A program made the position numbers and the translations under genes. This document shows positions 33,740 to 42,068 of a DNA stretch of 64,000 nucleotides, in pieces. The first letter of the stretch is position 1. Every line of letters begins with the position of its first letter. The notes beneath the pieces were generated by a model. It did not search any database. It saw nothing but the letters and a program-made list of their open reading frames with translations, and was not told the origin of the DNA. Source of the stretch: Winogradskyella wandonensis (GTDB lineage: Bacteria > Bacteroidota > Bacteroidia > Flavobacteriales > Flavobacteriaceae); contig NZ_SMGI01000001.1 of the NCBI RefSeq assembly GCF_004346845.1, positions 372,001 through 436,000 on the forward strand. Reading direction: 5' to 3'.

Positions 33740-35164
33740 TTAATTATAGCTACGAGGTCCTAAAAAACCAACAGTTGTGGTTTCAACTAACTCCTCGTTA
33801 CTGTATATATCTATTGTTAACTTATTTTTATCGCCGGATACGTCTTTGCGATATAATTCTATAAACAATGTACCTTCGGCAATGTCTTGCGCTTTTAATA
33901 CCATCGCATCAGAATTTGAAACGAGTTTTACTTCGCCTTCCATATTTCTTATTCTAAAGCTTATATTTTGGATATCTTCCGACGTTTTATTTACCAGTTT
34001 GTAGGTGTACACATTACTTATAATATCTTCTCCTTTTTGCTCGTAAAGTTGGCCTGGTAATCTAAGAATATTAGCTTCCACGTCATTTCTTAGAGCCAGC
34101 ATACCTAATAAAACTCCAGAGAGAATAACAAGGACTGTGATGTATCCTTTCATTCTTGCAGTTAGCTTAAACTCAGTTTTATTTTCGATGTTTTCCTCGC
34201 TAGCATAACGGATGAGACCTTTAGGAAGATTAATTTTTTCCATAATTGTATCGCACTCATCGATACATGCTGTGCAATTAACGCACTCTAATTGCGTACC
34301 GTTTCTAATATCTATTCCGGTAGGGCAGACGTGTACGCATTGAAAACAATCAATACAGTCGCCATGACCTAAAGCTTGGCGGTCTTCATTTTTTCGGAAC
34401 GATTTACGCCCGTTTTCTCCTTCGCCTCTTTTGTGGTCATACGCCACGACAATAGATTTGGTATCTAATAATACACCTTGTAAGCGCCCGTATGGACAGG
34501 CAATAATGCAAACTTGTTCTCTAAACCAGGCGAAAACAAAATAAAATACACCTGTAAAAATTATTAGTGGTATAAGTGTGCTAAGGTGCTTAAACGGACC
34601 TTCGATAATATACTTTATAAGCTTATCACCACTTATAAGATAGGCTAAAAATACGTTAGCTATTAAAAATGATATAACTAAGAATATAAACCACTTTAGT
34701 AGGCGTTTTCTAATTTTTTCTGAATCCCATTTTTGTTTTGCAAGTTTACGCTGCTTGTTTCTATCGCCATCAATCCAAAACTCAATACGTCTAAAGACCA
34801 TTTCCATAAAAATGGTTTGAGGACAAAACCACCCGCAAAAAATACGCCCAAAACCTACGGTAAACAACGTAATAAAGACAACAAGAATTATCATTGATAT
34901 AACGAACAAATGAAAATCTTGTGGCCAGAACGGAAAGCCAAAAATATTAAAGCGACGCTCTAATACATTGAACATCAAAAACTGATTGCCATTAATTTTT
35001 ATAAATGGCGAGGCAAATAAAAAGGCTAATAAAAAATAGCTTAATAATTTACGTTTTTCCCAAAGTGGTCCGGATGGTTTTTTAGGAAATATCCAGTTGC
35101 GCTTTCCTTCTTCATTGATGGTAGCGATAGAATCTCTAAAAACTTCGTTTGAAGGGGTTTCCAT
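33740..35164 (-). CDS. ccoG: cytochrome c oxidase accessory protein CcoG
   Basis: A protein of about 474 residues in the CcoG/FixG/RdxA family. Several N-terminal membrane helices include FGRIFCGWFCPQTIFMEMVFRRIE. The cytoplasmic ferredoxin region has CIDCFQCVHVCPTGIDIRNG and CVNCTACIDEC, two [4Fe-4S] clusters, and later IIACPYGRLQG appears in the loop. CcoG is a Cu2+ reductase needed for copper delivery to the cbb3 oxidase. The periplasmic Ig-like end (about 370-470) is typical. The start is taken as METPSNEV at 35164. It sits between ccoP and ccoH. Confidence 0.9.
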   Translation of the reverse strand: METPSNEVFRDSIATINEEGKRNWIFPKKPSGPLWEKRKLLSYFLLAFLFASPFIKINGNQFLMFNVLERRFNIFGFPFWPQDFHLFVISMIILVVFITLFTVGFGRIFCGWFCPQTIFMEMVFRRIEFWIDGDRNKQRKLAKQKWDSEKIRKRLLKWFIFLVISFLIANVFLAYLISGDKLIKYIIEGPFKHLSTLIPLIIFTGVFYFVFAWFREQVCIIACPYGRLQGVLLDTKSIVVAYDHKRGEGENGRKSFRKNEDRQALGHGDCIDCFQCVHVCPTGIDIRNGTQLECVNCTACIDECDTIMEKINLPKGLIRYASEENIENKTEFKLTARMKGYITVLVILSGVLLGMLALRNDVEANILRLPGQLYEQKGEDIISNVYTYKLVNKTSEDIQNISFRIRNMEGEVKLVSNSDAMVLKAQDIAEGTLFIELYRKDVSGDKNKLTIDIYSNEELVETTTVGFLGPRSYN

Positions 35165-35207
35165 GTTTTTACGCAACTGGCGATTTGGCTGTTTTTATAA
35201 ATTAACC

Positions 35208-36194
35208 TTAGTTTTCTGTAGCACTTACAACTTCTACGGCTTCAGTACTTTCTGTACTGCTGTTTTCTTCTGTTTTTTCCTCTGTTTCTTTGTTAGTTTC
35301 TTGGTCTGTTGCAGACTCATCTATCCAAATCTCACCTTCGGCAGCTTTGGCCTCTGCAGGTGTTGTGCCTTGAAATTGTAACACATAGCTTGCTACTTGT
35401 GCCATTTCAGAAGGCTTTAAACCTTCTTTCTTCCAAGAGACCATACCTTTACCAGAGCGTCCACCTTCAGAAATAGTTTTGAACACATTTTTTATACCAC
35501 CGCCAAGAATCCAATACTCATCGGTAAGATTTGGTCCAATACCACCACCGCCATCAGCTTTGTGACACACGGCGCATTTGGAGACAAAAATATTTTCACC
35601 AGCTTTTAAGTCAGACGCTTCAGTTAAAAGTACTACTGTATTTACATCTACTAAATCTTTGGCATTTTTCTTATACTCTTCTATCGCGCGTTGTGCTTCG
35701 GCATACTCAATTTCATATTCTGCAAATTGGTCATCTGCATTAAGCACATGATATCTAATCATATAAACGACTCCGAATATAATTGTAACGTAAAAGCTAT
35801 AGACCCACCAAGGTGGAAGATTATTATCGAGCTCTTTTATGCCATCGTAGTTATGGTCTAAAATAATTTCGCCTTCTTCTTCAATAGGCTTAGAACCGAC
35901 TAGTTTTTTGTATGCGTTCTTAAACCATAATACTAGTTTAGACGGTGCTTCTTGTTGCGCATCGTATCTTGCTTTGGCTTCTTCGTCTAAACTTTGATAC
36001 AAGACGTTTTCCATAGCGCCAACAATACCTTCTATGGCAATTAGAATTAAGAGTACCAATAGTAAGAAAGCTAAAACCACTGGTTTTTCCATAAAGGCTG
36101 GTTGGTCTCCAGACTCTACAAAGTATTCGACAAGTCCTGCTATAATAAAGAATACAAGAGGAACTCTTATGTATGATGGGATTAATTTTCTCAT
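35208..36194 (-). CDS. ccoP: cbb3-type cytochrome c oxidase subunit III, single heme c
   Basis: A 328-residue CcoP. It has membrane helices near 11-27 and 38-58, a charged loop, then a helix after DNNLPPWWVYSFYVTIIFGVVY (about 123-144), the FixP domain, and one cytochrome c domain: C207-x2-C210-H211 with Met251 as likely axial ligand. Proteobacterial CcoP has two heme c sites; here only one. The C-terminal ~40 residues are Glu/Thr-rich and unlike other CcoP. It passes electrons to the CcoNO core. It overlaps ccoQ by four bases. Confidence 0.9.
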   Translation of the reverse strand: MRKLIPSYIRVPLVFFIIAGLVEYFVESGDQPAFMEKPVVLAFLLLVLLILIAIEGIVGAMENVLYQSLDEEAKARYDAQQEAPSKLVLWFKNAYKKLVGSKPIEEEGEIILDHNYDGIKELDNNLPPWWVYSFYVTIIFGVVYMIRYHVLNADDQFAEYEIEYAEAQRAIEEYKKNAKDLVDVNTVVLLTEASDLKAGENIFVSKCAVCHKADGGGGIGPNLTDEYWILGGGIKNVFKTISEGGRSGKGMVSWKKEGLKPSEMAQVASYVLQFQGTTPAEAKAAEGEIWIDESATDQETNKETEEKTEENSSTESTEAVEVVSATEN

Positions 36195-36376
36195 GATAAT
36201 GTATCGTTTTGGTTGTCTAATGGTAAGTTACTCACCGTATTGATGTAGTCTTTCTTAGCGGTAAATACCCAGTAAAAAAGAGTGACAAAAAAGATGAAAA
36301 ATATAAGTAAGGATATCAAAGGGTATATTTCTATACCTGTGATACTTTCCATATGTCCTTTTACAAATTTTAGCAT
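36191..36376 (-). CDS. ccoQ: CcoQ-like small subunit
   Basis: A 61-residue protein with one membrane helix (PLISLLIFFIFFVTLFYWVFTA) and a polar C-terminus with KKDYINTVSNLPLDND-like residues. Its size, single helix and place between ccoNO and ccoP fit CcoQ, the small cbb3 subunit that helps complex stability. Sequence alone would not identify it. It starts five bases after the ccoNO stop and overlaps the ccoP start by four bases. Confidence 0.72.
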   Translation of the reverse strand: MLKFVKGHMESITGIEIYPLISLLIFFIFFVTLFYWVFTAKKDYINTVSNLPLDNQNDTLS

Positions 36377-36381
36377 GGCTT

Positions 36382-38574
36382 TTAGTTTTGAGCGGTTTCT
36401 TCTATGATTTCTTTTACTTTTATATCAGTGCCTAAGCGCTGTAAGTAGGCAATAATCGCAACAATTTCACGATTTTTCATTTCTACAAAATCAGCACCAG
36501 CGGCTGCTTTATCTGCTTCGTAACTTTTTACAAAGTCTGGGTCGTCGTAAAGATTTTTCTCGATTTGTGCACCTTGTGCTAGCATAGATTGCTGTGCGTT
36601 GTCAATGTCCTCTTGAGTGTAAGGTACACCTAATGTTACCATGGCTTCCATTTTCTTTTCGGTCATGGATTTATCGAGTTCATCTCTAATAAGCCACTGA
36701 TATCTCGGCATAATAGATTCTTCATTCATAGCTTGCGGGTCGTAAAGGTGACTTAGATGCCAGCTATCTGTGTACTTTCCGCCAACACGGTGTAAATCTG
36801 GTCCGGTACGTTTACTTCCCCATAAGAATGGGTGGTCATAGACATATTCACCTGCTTTAGAATACTCACCATAACGCTCCACTTCACTTCTAAACGGTCT
36901 TACCATTTGCGAGTGACAGCCAACACAACCTTCACGGATGTAGATATCTCTACCTTCTAATTCTAGCGGTGTGTATGGTTTTACACTGCTAATTGTTGGA
37001 ATATTAGACTCTACGACTAACGTTGGTATAATCTGAACAATACCTCCAATTAAGATAGCTACGGTTGCATAAATGGTTAATAAAACAGGTTTACGCTCTA
37101 ACCAAGTGTGCCATCCTTCTCCAGCTACTCGGCCTTTAGACACACGTTTTAGAGCCGGAGCTTCTGCTAATTCGTCCGTAACTGTTTCGCCAGAACGTCT
37201 TACAGTTACAATAACGTTATACACTAGAATAAGCATACCTGCGATGTATAGTGTACCACCAATAGCTCTCATCCAGTACATTGGCATAATTTGGGTTACA
37301 GTTTCTAAAAAGTTACCGTAAACTATCGTCCCGTCTGGTTGAAACTGTTTCCACATACTTGCTTGTGTAAATCCAGCAACATACATTGGTAAGGCGTATA
37401 ATATAATACCTAGAGTACCTATCCAGAAGTGTAAGTTGGCTAAACCTATTGAATGGAGTTTGGTTTTAAATAATCTTGGGATTAACCAATAAATCATACC
37501 AAAGGCCAAGAAGCCATTCCAAGCTAATGCACCGACGTGTACGTGTGCAATAATCCAATCGGTAAAGTGTGCAATAGCATTTACATTTTTAAGCGAAAGC
37601 ATAGGTCCTTCGAAGGTGGCCATACCATAACCTGTAATGGCAACAACCATAAATTTTAGAACTGGGTCTGTACGAACCTTGTCCCACGCACCTCGTAAGG
37701 TTAATAATCCATTAATCATACCACCCCAAGATGGTGCAATAAGCATTACAGAGAATGCTACACCTAAATGTTGCGCCCATTCTGGTAAAGCTGTATATAA
37801 TAAGTGGTGTGGTCCGGCCCAGATGTAAATGAATATTAATGACCAAAAGTGAACTATGGAAAGCCTGTAAGAATATACTGGTCTATTAGCGGCTTTAGGT
37901 ACAAAATAGTACATTAAACCTAAGAACGGTGTTGTTAAGAAAAATGCTACAGCATTGTGTCCGTACCACCATTGTACTAAAGCATCTTGTACACCAGCAT
38001 AAACAGAGTAACTTTTTAAACCACTAACTGGCAATTCTAAACTGTTAAAAATATGAAGTACCGCTACAGTAACAAACGTAGCTAGATAAAACCATATCGC
38101 TACGTATAAATGGCGTTGACGACGTTTTAGTATAGTACCAATAAGATTAACACCAAAAGCTACCCAGATTAATGCTATAGCAATATCGAAAGGCCACTCT
38201 AGCTCAGCGTATTCTTTTGAGGTTGTATAACCCAAAGGCAAGGTAATAGCTGCGCCAACAATAAGTAATTGCCAAGCCCAGAAATTAAAATTACTTAGAA
38301 AGTCGCTAAACATTCTTGCCTTAAGTAAACGTTGTGTCGAGTAGTAAACACCTGCAAAAATGGCGTTACCCACAAAGGCAAAAATCACAGCGTTTGTATG
38401 CAGTGGTCGTAAACGTCCAAAGCTTAACCAGGATATGCCATCGGTCATGTTTGGGAATAAAAACATAAATGCCAGTATAAGCCCTACCAGCATTCCAACA
38501 ACTCCCCAAAGTATGGTGGCATAGAGGAATTTTTTAACGACTTTGTTATCGTAATAAAATTGTTGAATTTCCAT
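36382..38574 (-). CDS. ccoNO: fused cbb3 cytochrome oxidase subunits I and II
   Basis: A 730-residue fusion. The N-terminal ~480 residues are CcoN: twelve helices, heme-copper His ligands in RPLHTNAVIFAFVG, WWYGHNAVAFFLTTP, GPHHLLYTALPEW and IAHVHVGALAWNGF. The C-terminal part (from about 500) is CcoO: one helix, then REGCVGCHSQMVRPF with C550-x2-C553-H554 as heme c site and ESIMPRYQWL. CcoN binds heme b, the b3-CuB centre and reduces oxygen; CcoO feeds electrons. In proteobacteria they are separate genes; the fusion is common in Bacteroidetes. It follows ccoS by 16 bases. Confidence 0.93.
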   Translation of the reverse strand: MEIQQFYYDNKVVKKFLYATILWGVVGMLVGLILAFMFLFPNMTDGISWLSFGRLRPLHTNAVIFAFVGNAIFAGVYYSTQRLLKARMFSDFLSNFNFWAWQLLIVGAAITLPLGYTTSKEYAELEWPFDIAIALIWVAFGVNLIGTILKRRQRHLYVAIWFYLATFVTVAVLHIFNSLELPVSGLKSYSVYAGVQDALVQWWYGHNAVAFFLTTPFLGLMYYFVPKAANRPVYSYRLSIVHFWSLIFIYIWAGPHHLLYTALPEWAQHLGVAFSVMLIAPSWGGMINGLLTLRGAWDKVRTDPVLKFMVVAITGYGMATFEGPMLSLKNVNAIAHFTDWIIAHVHVGALAWNGFLAFGMIYWLIPRLFKTKLHSIGLANLHFWIGTLGIILYALPMYVAGFTQASMWKQFQPDGTIVYGNFLETVTQIMPMYWMRAIGGTLYIAGMLILVYNVIVTVRRSGETVTDELAEAPALKRVSKGRVAGEGWHTWLERKPVLLTIYATVAILIGGIVQIIPTLVVESNIPTISSVKPYTPLELEGRDIYIREGCVGCHSQMVRPFRSEVERYGEYSKAGEYVYDHPFLWGSKRTGPDLHRVGGKYTDSWHLSHLYDPQAMNEESIMPRYQWLIRDELDKSMTEKKMEAMVTLGVPYTQEDIDNAQQSMLAQGAQIEKNLYDDPDFVKSYEADKAAAGADFVEMKNREIVAIIAYLQRLGTDIKVKEIIEETAQN

Positions 38575-38590
38575 AGTTAGTGTAATTGAT

Positions 38591-38767
38591 TTATTTAGTT
38601 GAATTATTTTCTTTTTCAGCTTTTACGAGTTCATCCTCAAAAAGCATGCGCACAGACGGTGTATAACTATCATCGTATTGCCCAGATTTTACAGCAAAAA
38701 CAAAGACTGCAAAGAATACAATAGCAACAATAATGCTTACAGCAAGTAAAATATATATAACGCTCAT
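38591..38767 (-). CDS. ccoS: cbb3-type oxidase assembly protein CcoS
   Basis: A 58-residue gene below the usual size limit. It starts with MSVIYILLAVSIIVAIVFF, a single membrane helix, then AVKSGQYDDSYTPSVRMLFEDE; a G.(Y/F)DD...P..R.L.(F/D)E pattern is the CcoS hallmark. CcoS is a small inner-membrane protein needed for cofactor (heme and copper) insertion in cbb3 oxidase. The 16-base gap to ccoNO, the single-helix form and the promoter directly upstream make it the first gene of the operon. Confidence 0.88.
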   Translation of the reverse strand: MSVIYILLAVSIIVAIVFFAVFVFAVKSGQYDDSYTPSVRMLFEDELVKAEKENNSTK

Positions 38768-38787
38768 ACCTATTTGAAGTTATGGCT

Positions 38788-38795
38788 CAAAAATA
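38788..38795 (-). promoter_or_regulatory. -7 element (TATTTTTG) of the cco operon
   Basis: Perfect TAnnTTTG match on the - strand, 20 bases before the ccoS ATG. At the -33 position there is no TTTG. The Fnr-like palindrome centre lies 29.5 bases upstream of the first base, as at hemN. Confidence 0.55.
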
Positions 38796-38817
38796 CTGTT
38801 GAACCTTTTTTAAAAAC

Positions 38818-38831
38818 ATGACTTTTATCAT
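38818..38831. promoter_or_regulatory. Fnr-like palindrome upstream of the cco operon
   Basis: ATGAC-TTTT-ATCAT (14 bp), centre 38824.5, in the 79-base gap between the ccoI stop and ccoS. Spacing to TATTTTTG is 29.5 bases, identical to the hemN promoter. This puts it near -41 from the predicted transcription start. Confidence 0.65.
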
Positions 38832-38846
38832 ATCTAATTAATTTTC

Positions 38847-41219
38847 TCATTTTAATCGTCGGCCTAAAAGATTAGTTGCAATCGTTGTAAAGACTACAAT
38901 ACTAATCGAACTTAAAGGCATTAATATCGCCGCAATAACCGGCGCTAACTGTCCAGTTACAGCAAAATATAGGCCTATAACATTATAGAAAAATGATAGT
39001 AAAAAACTCCATTTAATTATCGAAATAGCCGATTTTGAAGCTTTTATATAGCTGTATAATTTTTTAAATTTTGAAGCATCTAAAATAGCATCACAAGCTG
39101 GCGAAAAGACATTAACATCTTCGGATATAACAATACCAACATTGCTTTGGGCTAACGCACCAGCGTCATTTAGACCATCACCAATCATGGCAACTTTAGC
39201 ACCTTCTTTTTGGTGAAATTTTATATACTCTAGCTTATCATTTGGCTTCTGGTTAAAAATCAATTTTGTTTTAGAGGGTAATAGTTTTTTTAAATTTTCA
39301 AGCTCACCTTCATTATCGCCTGAAAGAATGGCTAAATCAAAATCCTTTTTTAATTGTTTAAATAATTTTGAAACACCTTCACGATAGCTATTATAAAAGG
39401 TAAATTTTCCCTTATATGTATTGTTGCTACTGATGTGTACAGCGGTGTTTAGAGCAACTTCCGCAGTTGTATTTCCTACAAAATTTGACGAGCCAATCTT
39501 TAGTTCTGTATTTTTATGTTTGGCTTCTATGCCTTTTCCGACGTGTTCTTCAAATTTGTCTAGACTTACTATGCCATTTGTTTTTAGAATCTCATAGAGT
39601 GAGCGACTTAAGGGATGACTAGAACCTCGAAGTGAGCTTTTTAATACCGTAACTTCAGTTTCAGAAAGTAAATCACCTTCGTATTCTGCGTTATTGGTTT
39701 TATTTGATGTTATGGTTCCGGTCTTATCGAATATAATTGTATCAACCTGAGCTAATTGCTCTATAACACTTGCATTTTTTATGTAGAATTTTAGTTTACC
39801 AAAAATTCGTAATAAATTCCCAAAAGTAAATGGCGCAGACAAGGCAATAGCACAAGGACAAGCAATGATAAGCACTGCAGTAAATACATTTAAAGCTTTA
39901 GACGCGTCTCTAAAAAGCCAGTAGCTGGTGGCAATAATTGCTATGGCTAATAGTGTTATCGTAAAATGTTTACTAATGGTATTTGTAATGTTTTTAAAGC
40001 CGTCTTCTTTGTTTTTATTGAAGACATCATTGCTCCACAATTGCGTGAGGTAACTCTGTTCTACAGGTTTTAGCACCTCTAATTCTATAATTCCAGCCGT
40101 CTGTTTACCACCGGCAAAGAGCTTGTCTCCAGAATGTTTAGTTACGGGTTGCGACTCTCCAGAAACAAAGCTGTAATCTATTTTAGCACGTCCATTAATT
40201 AAAATACCATCAACAGGGATAAGCTCTTCATTTCGTATAAGTAATCGGTCTCCTTTTTTAATATCATAAACTTGTACGCTAGATTCTTTCCCATTGTCTA
40301 TTTTGGTCACAGCGATAGGAAAATACGATTTGTAGTCGCGCTCAAAAGATAAAAAGTCGTAGGTTTTTTGCTGAAAATATTTTCCGACTAATAAGAAAAA
40401 TACAAGTCCTGCGAGACTATCGAAAAATCCAGAACCTAAATCAAGAGCAATTTCAAACGTACTTCTTATAAATAACACCGAAACGCCTAATGCTATCGGT
40501 ACATCGATATTAAGAAGTCTTGCTTTTAGTCCTTTATAGGCAGAAGAAAAGTAGTCTTGAGCCGAATAAAATACAACGGGCAATGATAAGCCAAACATGA
40601 GCCAGCGAAAGAGATGTTTGTATTGCTCTAACCAAAATTCATTGACTTCAAAATATTCTGGAAAGGACAAGAACATAATGTTTCCAAAACCAAATCCCGC
40701 AACGCCCAGTTTGTATATTAAAGAACGATTAATCTGTTTTTTACTTGTTCCGAAATCTTCTAGACTTATATAAGGTTCATAGCCAATTTTGTTAAGTAAT
40801 AGAACAACTGATTTTAGGCTTGTTTCTTGGTTTTTATAGGTAACTCTGACGGTTTTTTTACCAAAATTCACCTGAGAATCCGTAATGCTAGGATTTAGTT
40901 TGTTTAGATTTTCTAAAATCCAAATACAAGAACTACAGTGGATATGCGGTATGTAAAGTGTTGCTATCTCTAGATTATCGCTCTTAAATTCAGTAAGTTT
41001 ATCAATAATAGTTTCTTGAGATAGGAAATCGTATTTCCCTTCAATTTCTTTTGGAGTAGCCCCAGGCGAATTTTGTAAATCGTAATAACACGTTAAATCG
41101 TTTTCATTAAAAATTTCGAAAACTGTTTTACAGCCGTTACAACAAAAACGTTTTTCTTGATAATCTATGGGTGAATTCCCACAATCGTCACCACAATGAT
41201 AACATGTGTTTGTATTCAT
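38847..41219 (-). CDS. ccoI: copper-translocating P-type ATPase of cbb3 assembly
   Basis: A 790-residue P1B-type ATPase. An N-terminal treble of Cys pairs (CYHCG, FCCNGCKTVF) forms a zinc-ribbon-like module. A metal-binding domain with H-C95-S-S-C98 follows, then an eight-helix core with A-domain VSGESQP, metal-site ACPCAIALSAP, phosphorylation DKTGT and hinge GDGLNDAGAL. The C-x2-C HMA plus the extra cysteine module is typical of FixI/CcoI, which supplies copper to the oxidase. It sits upstream of ccoS on the same strand and is divergent from the Fnr gene, with an Fnr-like box between. Confidence 0.9.
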   Translation of the reverse strand: MNTNTCYHCGDDCGNSPIDYQEKRFCCNGCKTVFEIFNENDLTCYYDLQNSPGATPKEIEGKYDFLSQETIIDKLTEFKSDNLEIATLYIPHIHCSSCIWILENLNKLNPSITDSQVNFGKKTVRVTYKNQETSLKSVVLLLNKIGYEPYISLEDFGTSKKQINRSLIYKLGVAGFGFGNIMFLSFPEYFEVNEFWLEQYKHLFRWLMFGLSLPVVFYSAQDYFSSAYKGLKARLLNIDVPIALGVSVLFIRSTFEIALDLGSGFFDSLAGLVFFLLVGKYFQQKTYDFLSFERDYKSYFPIAVTKIDNGKESSVQVYDIKKGDRLLIRNEELIPVDGILINGRAKIDYSFVSGESQPVTKHSGDKLFAGGKQTAGIIELEVLKPVEQSYLTQLWSNDVFNKNKEDGFKNITNTISKHFTITLLAIAIIATSYWLFRDASKALNVFTAVLIIACPCAIALSAPFTFGNLLRIFGKLKFYIKNASVIEQLAQVDTIIFDKTGTITSNKTNNAEYEGDLLSETEVTVLKSSLRGSSHPLSRSLYEILKTNGIVSLDKFEEHVGKGIEAKHKNTELKIGSSNFVGNTTAEVALNTAVHISSNNTYKGKFTFYNSYREGVSKLFKQLKKDFDLAILSGDNEGELENLKKLLPSKTKLIFNQKPNDKLEYIKFHQKEGAKVAMIGDGLNDAGALAQSNVGIVISEDVNVFSPACDAILDASKFKKLYSYIKASKSAISIIKWSFLLSFFYNVIGLYFAVTGQLAPVIAAILMPLSSISIVVFTTIATNLLGRRLK

Positions 41220-41274
41220 TCAACTTGCTTATTTATACCTGGCACAAATTTCAGAATATGAAGGTGTTAAAAAC

Positions 41275-41288
41275 ATGATAAAAATCAT
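41275..41288. promoter_or_regulatory. Fnr-like palindrome between ccoI and the Fnr gene (perfect copy)
   Basis: ATGAT-AAAA-ATCAT, two perfect half-sites, centre 41281.5. Toward ccoI it is 30.5 bases before GAAATTTG (a -7 candidate with one changed base at 41251-41244). Toward the Fnr gene it is 16.5 bases before TATTTTTG at 41298, covering the usual -33 region, so it may activate ccoI and control the Fnr gene itself. Confidence 0.65.
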
Positions 41289-41297
41289 ATAAATCAT

Positions 41298-41305
41298 TAT
41301 TTTTG
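41298..41305 (+). promoter_or_regulatory. -7 element (TATTTTTG) of the Crp/Fnr gene
   Basis: Perfect TAnnTTTG match 23 bases before the ATG of the Fnr-like gene. The Fnr-like palindrome overlaps its -33 position, a typical place for repression or autoregulation. Confidence 0.5.
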
Positions 41306-41327
41306 AATAATCACTAAATCAATAGGT

Positions 41328-42005
41328 ATGAGTAAATGTGAATCATGTATTGTTAAAGAATTTAATTCTTTAAAATCTTTAACGCGGGATGAACTTGTGC
41401 GTATTTCCGCTTGTAAAACGGGTAAGACTTATGATAAAGGTCGCGTTATTTTTGAAGAAGGTGAAACAATAAATGGTGTGTATTGCGTTAAAGATGGGGT
41501 TTGTAAATTAACTAAGCTAAGTGAAAATGGTAAAGACCAAGTTGTTAAACTTGTGGTAAAAGGTGGTCTTTTAGGTAAGCGTTCGTTGGTTACCAATGAG
41601 TCTTCTAGCTTAACAGCAACAGCACTTACCGAAATGGAGATGTGTTTTATACCAAAGGCTGAGATTATGGACGATTTACAAAAGAATGCAAATTTTACGC
41701 TAGATGTTTTACAAAAGATGACGGAAGACTTAAAAGAATCCGAACATTCTATAGTAAATATGGCGCAAAAACCTGTTAAGAAAAGAATGGCTGAGGCTTT
41801 ACTCTATATCCATGATAGTTTTGGTACAGATGAAGATGGTTATTTAACCATCGTATTATCTAGAGAAGATTATGCGAGTATTGTGGGTACTGCTACTGAA
41901 TCTGCAATTCGGATTTTGTCTCAGTTTAAAAAAGAAGGGCTTATAAGTACTTCGGGAAAGCGTATAAGAATAGAAGACGCTAACGCTCTTAAATGGGTTG
42001 AATAA
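41328..42005 (+). CDS. Crp/Fnr-family transcriptional regulator
   Basis: A 225-residue regulator. A cyclic-nucleotide-like sensor domain (about 30-140) is followed by a winged helix domain. N-terminal cysteines occur at C4, C7, C29, C53 and C59; the CxxC at the very start recalls FNR, but spacing differs from the C20-C23-C29-C122 set. The recognition helix ESAIRILSQF aligns with ETISRLLGRF of E. coli FNR, keeping Glu and Arg but replacing Ser212 by Ile. It sits beside the cco genes and three ATGAY-N4-ATCAT boxes. It is thus a likely oxygen or redox regulator of cbb3 and hemN; ligand or cluster is not known. Confidence 0.88.
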   Translation: MSKCESCIVKEFNSLKSLTRDELVRISACKTGKTYDKGRVIFEEGETINGVYCVKDGVCKLTKLSENGKDQVVKLVVKGGLLGKRSLVTNESSSLTATALTEMEMCFIPKAEIMDDLQKNANFTLDVLQKMTEDLKESEHSIVNMAQKPVKKRMAEALLYIHDSFGTDEDGYLTIVLSREDYASIVGTATESAIRILSQFKKEGLISTSGKRIRIEDANALKWVE

Positions 42006-42026
42006 AGGTATTAAGTCATGAAAAAT

Positions 42027-42061
42027 AAAAGCCGATAACTTATAATTATCGGCTTTTTTTC
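42027..42061. terminator. rho-independent terminator after the Crp/Fnr gene
   Basis: AAAAGCCGATAA (42027-42038) and TTATCGGCTTTT (42046-42057) form a perfect 12-base stem, followed by T on the + strand and by T (A before the stem) on the - strand. It sits between two convergent stops (42005 and 42069) and may work in both directions. Confidence 0.9.
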
Positions 42062-42068
42062 TATTGTA

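Noticed and set aside
38384-38574. Possible split of the ccoNO fusion by frameshift or a separate ccoO start
   Set aside because: The frame is continuous through 730 residues, and fusion is common in Bacteroidetes.
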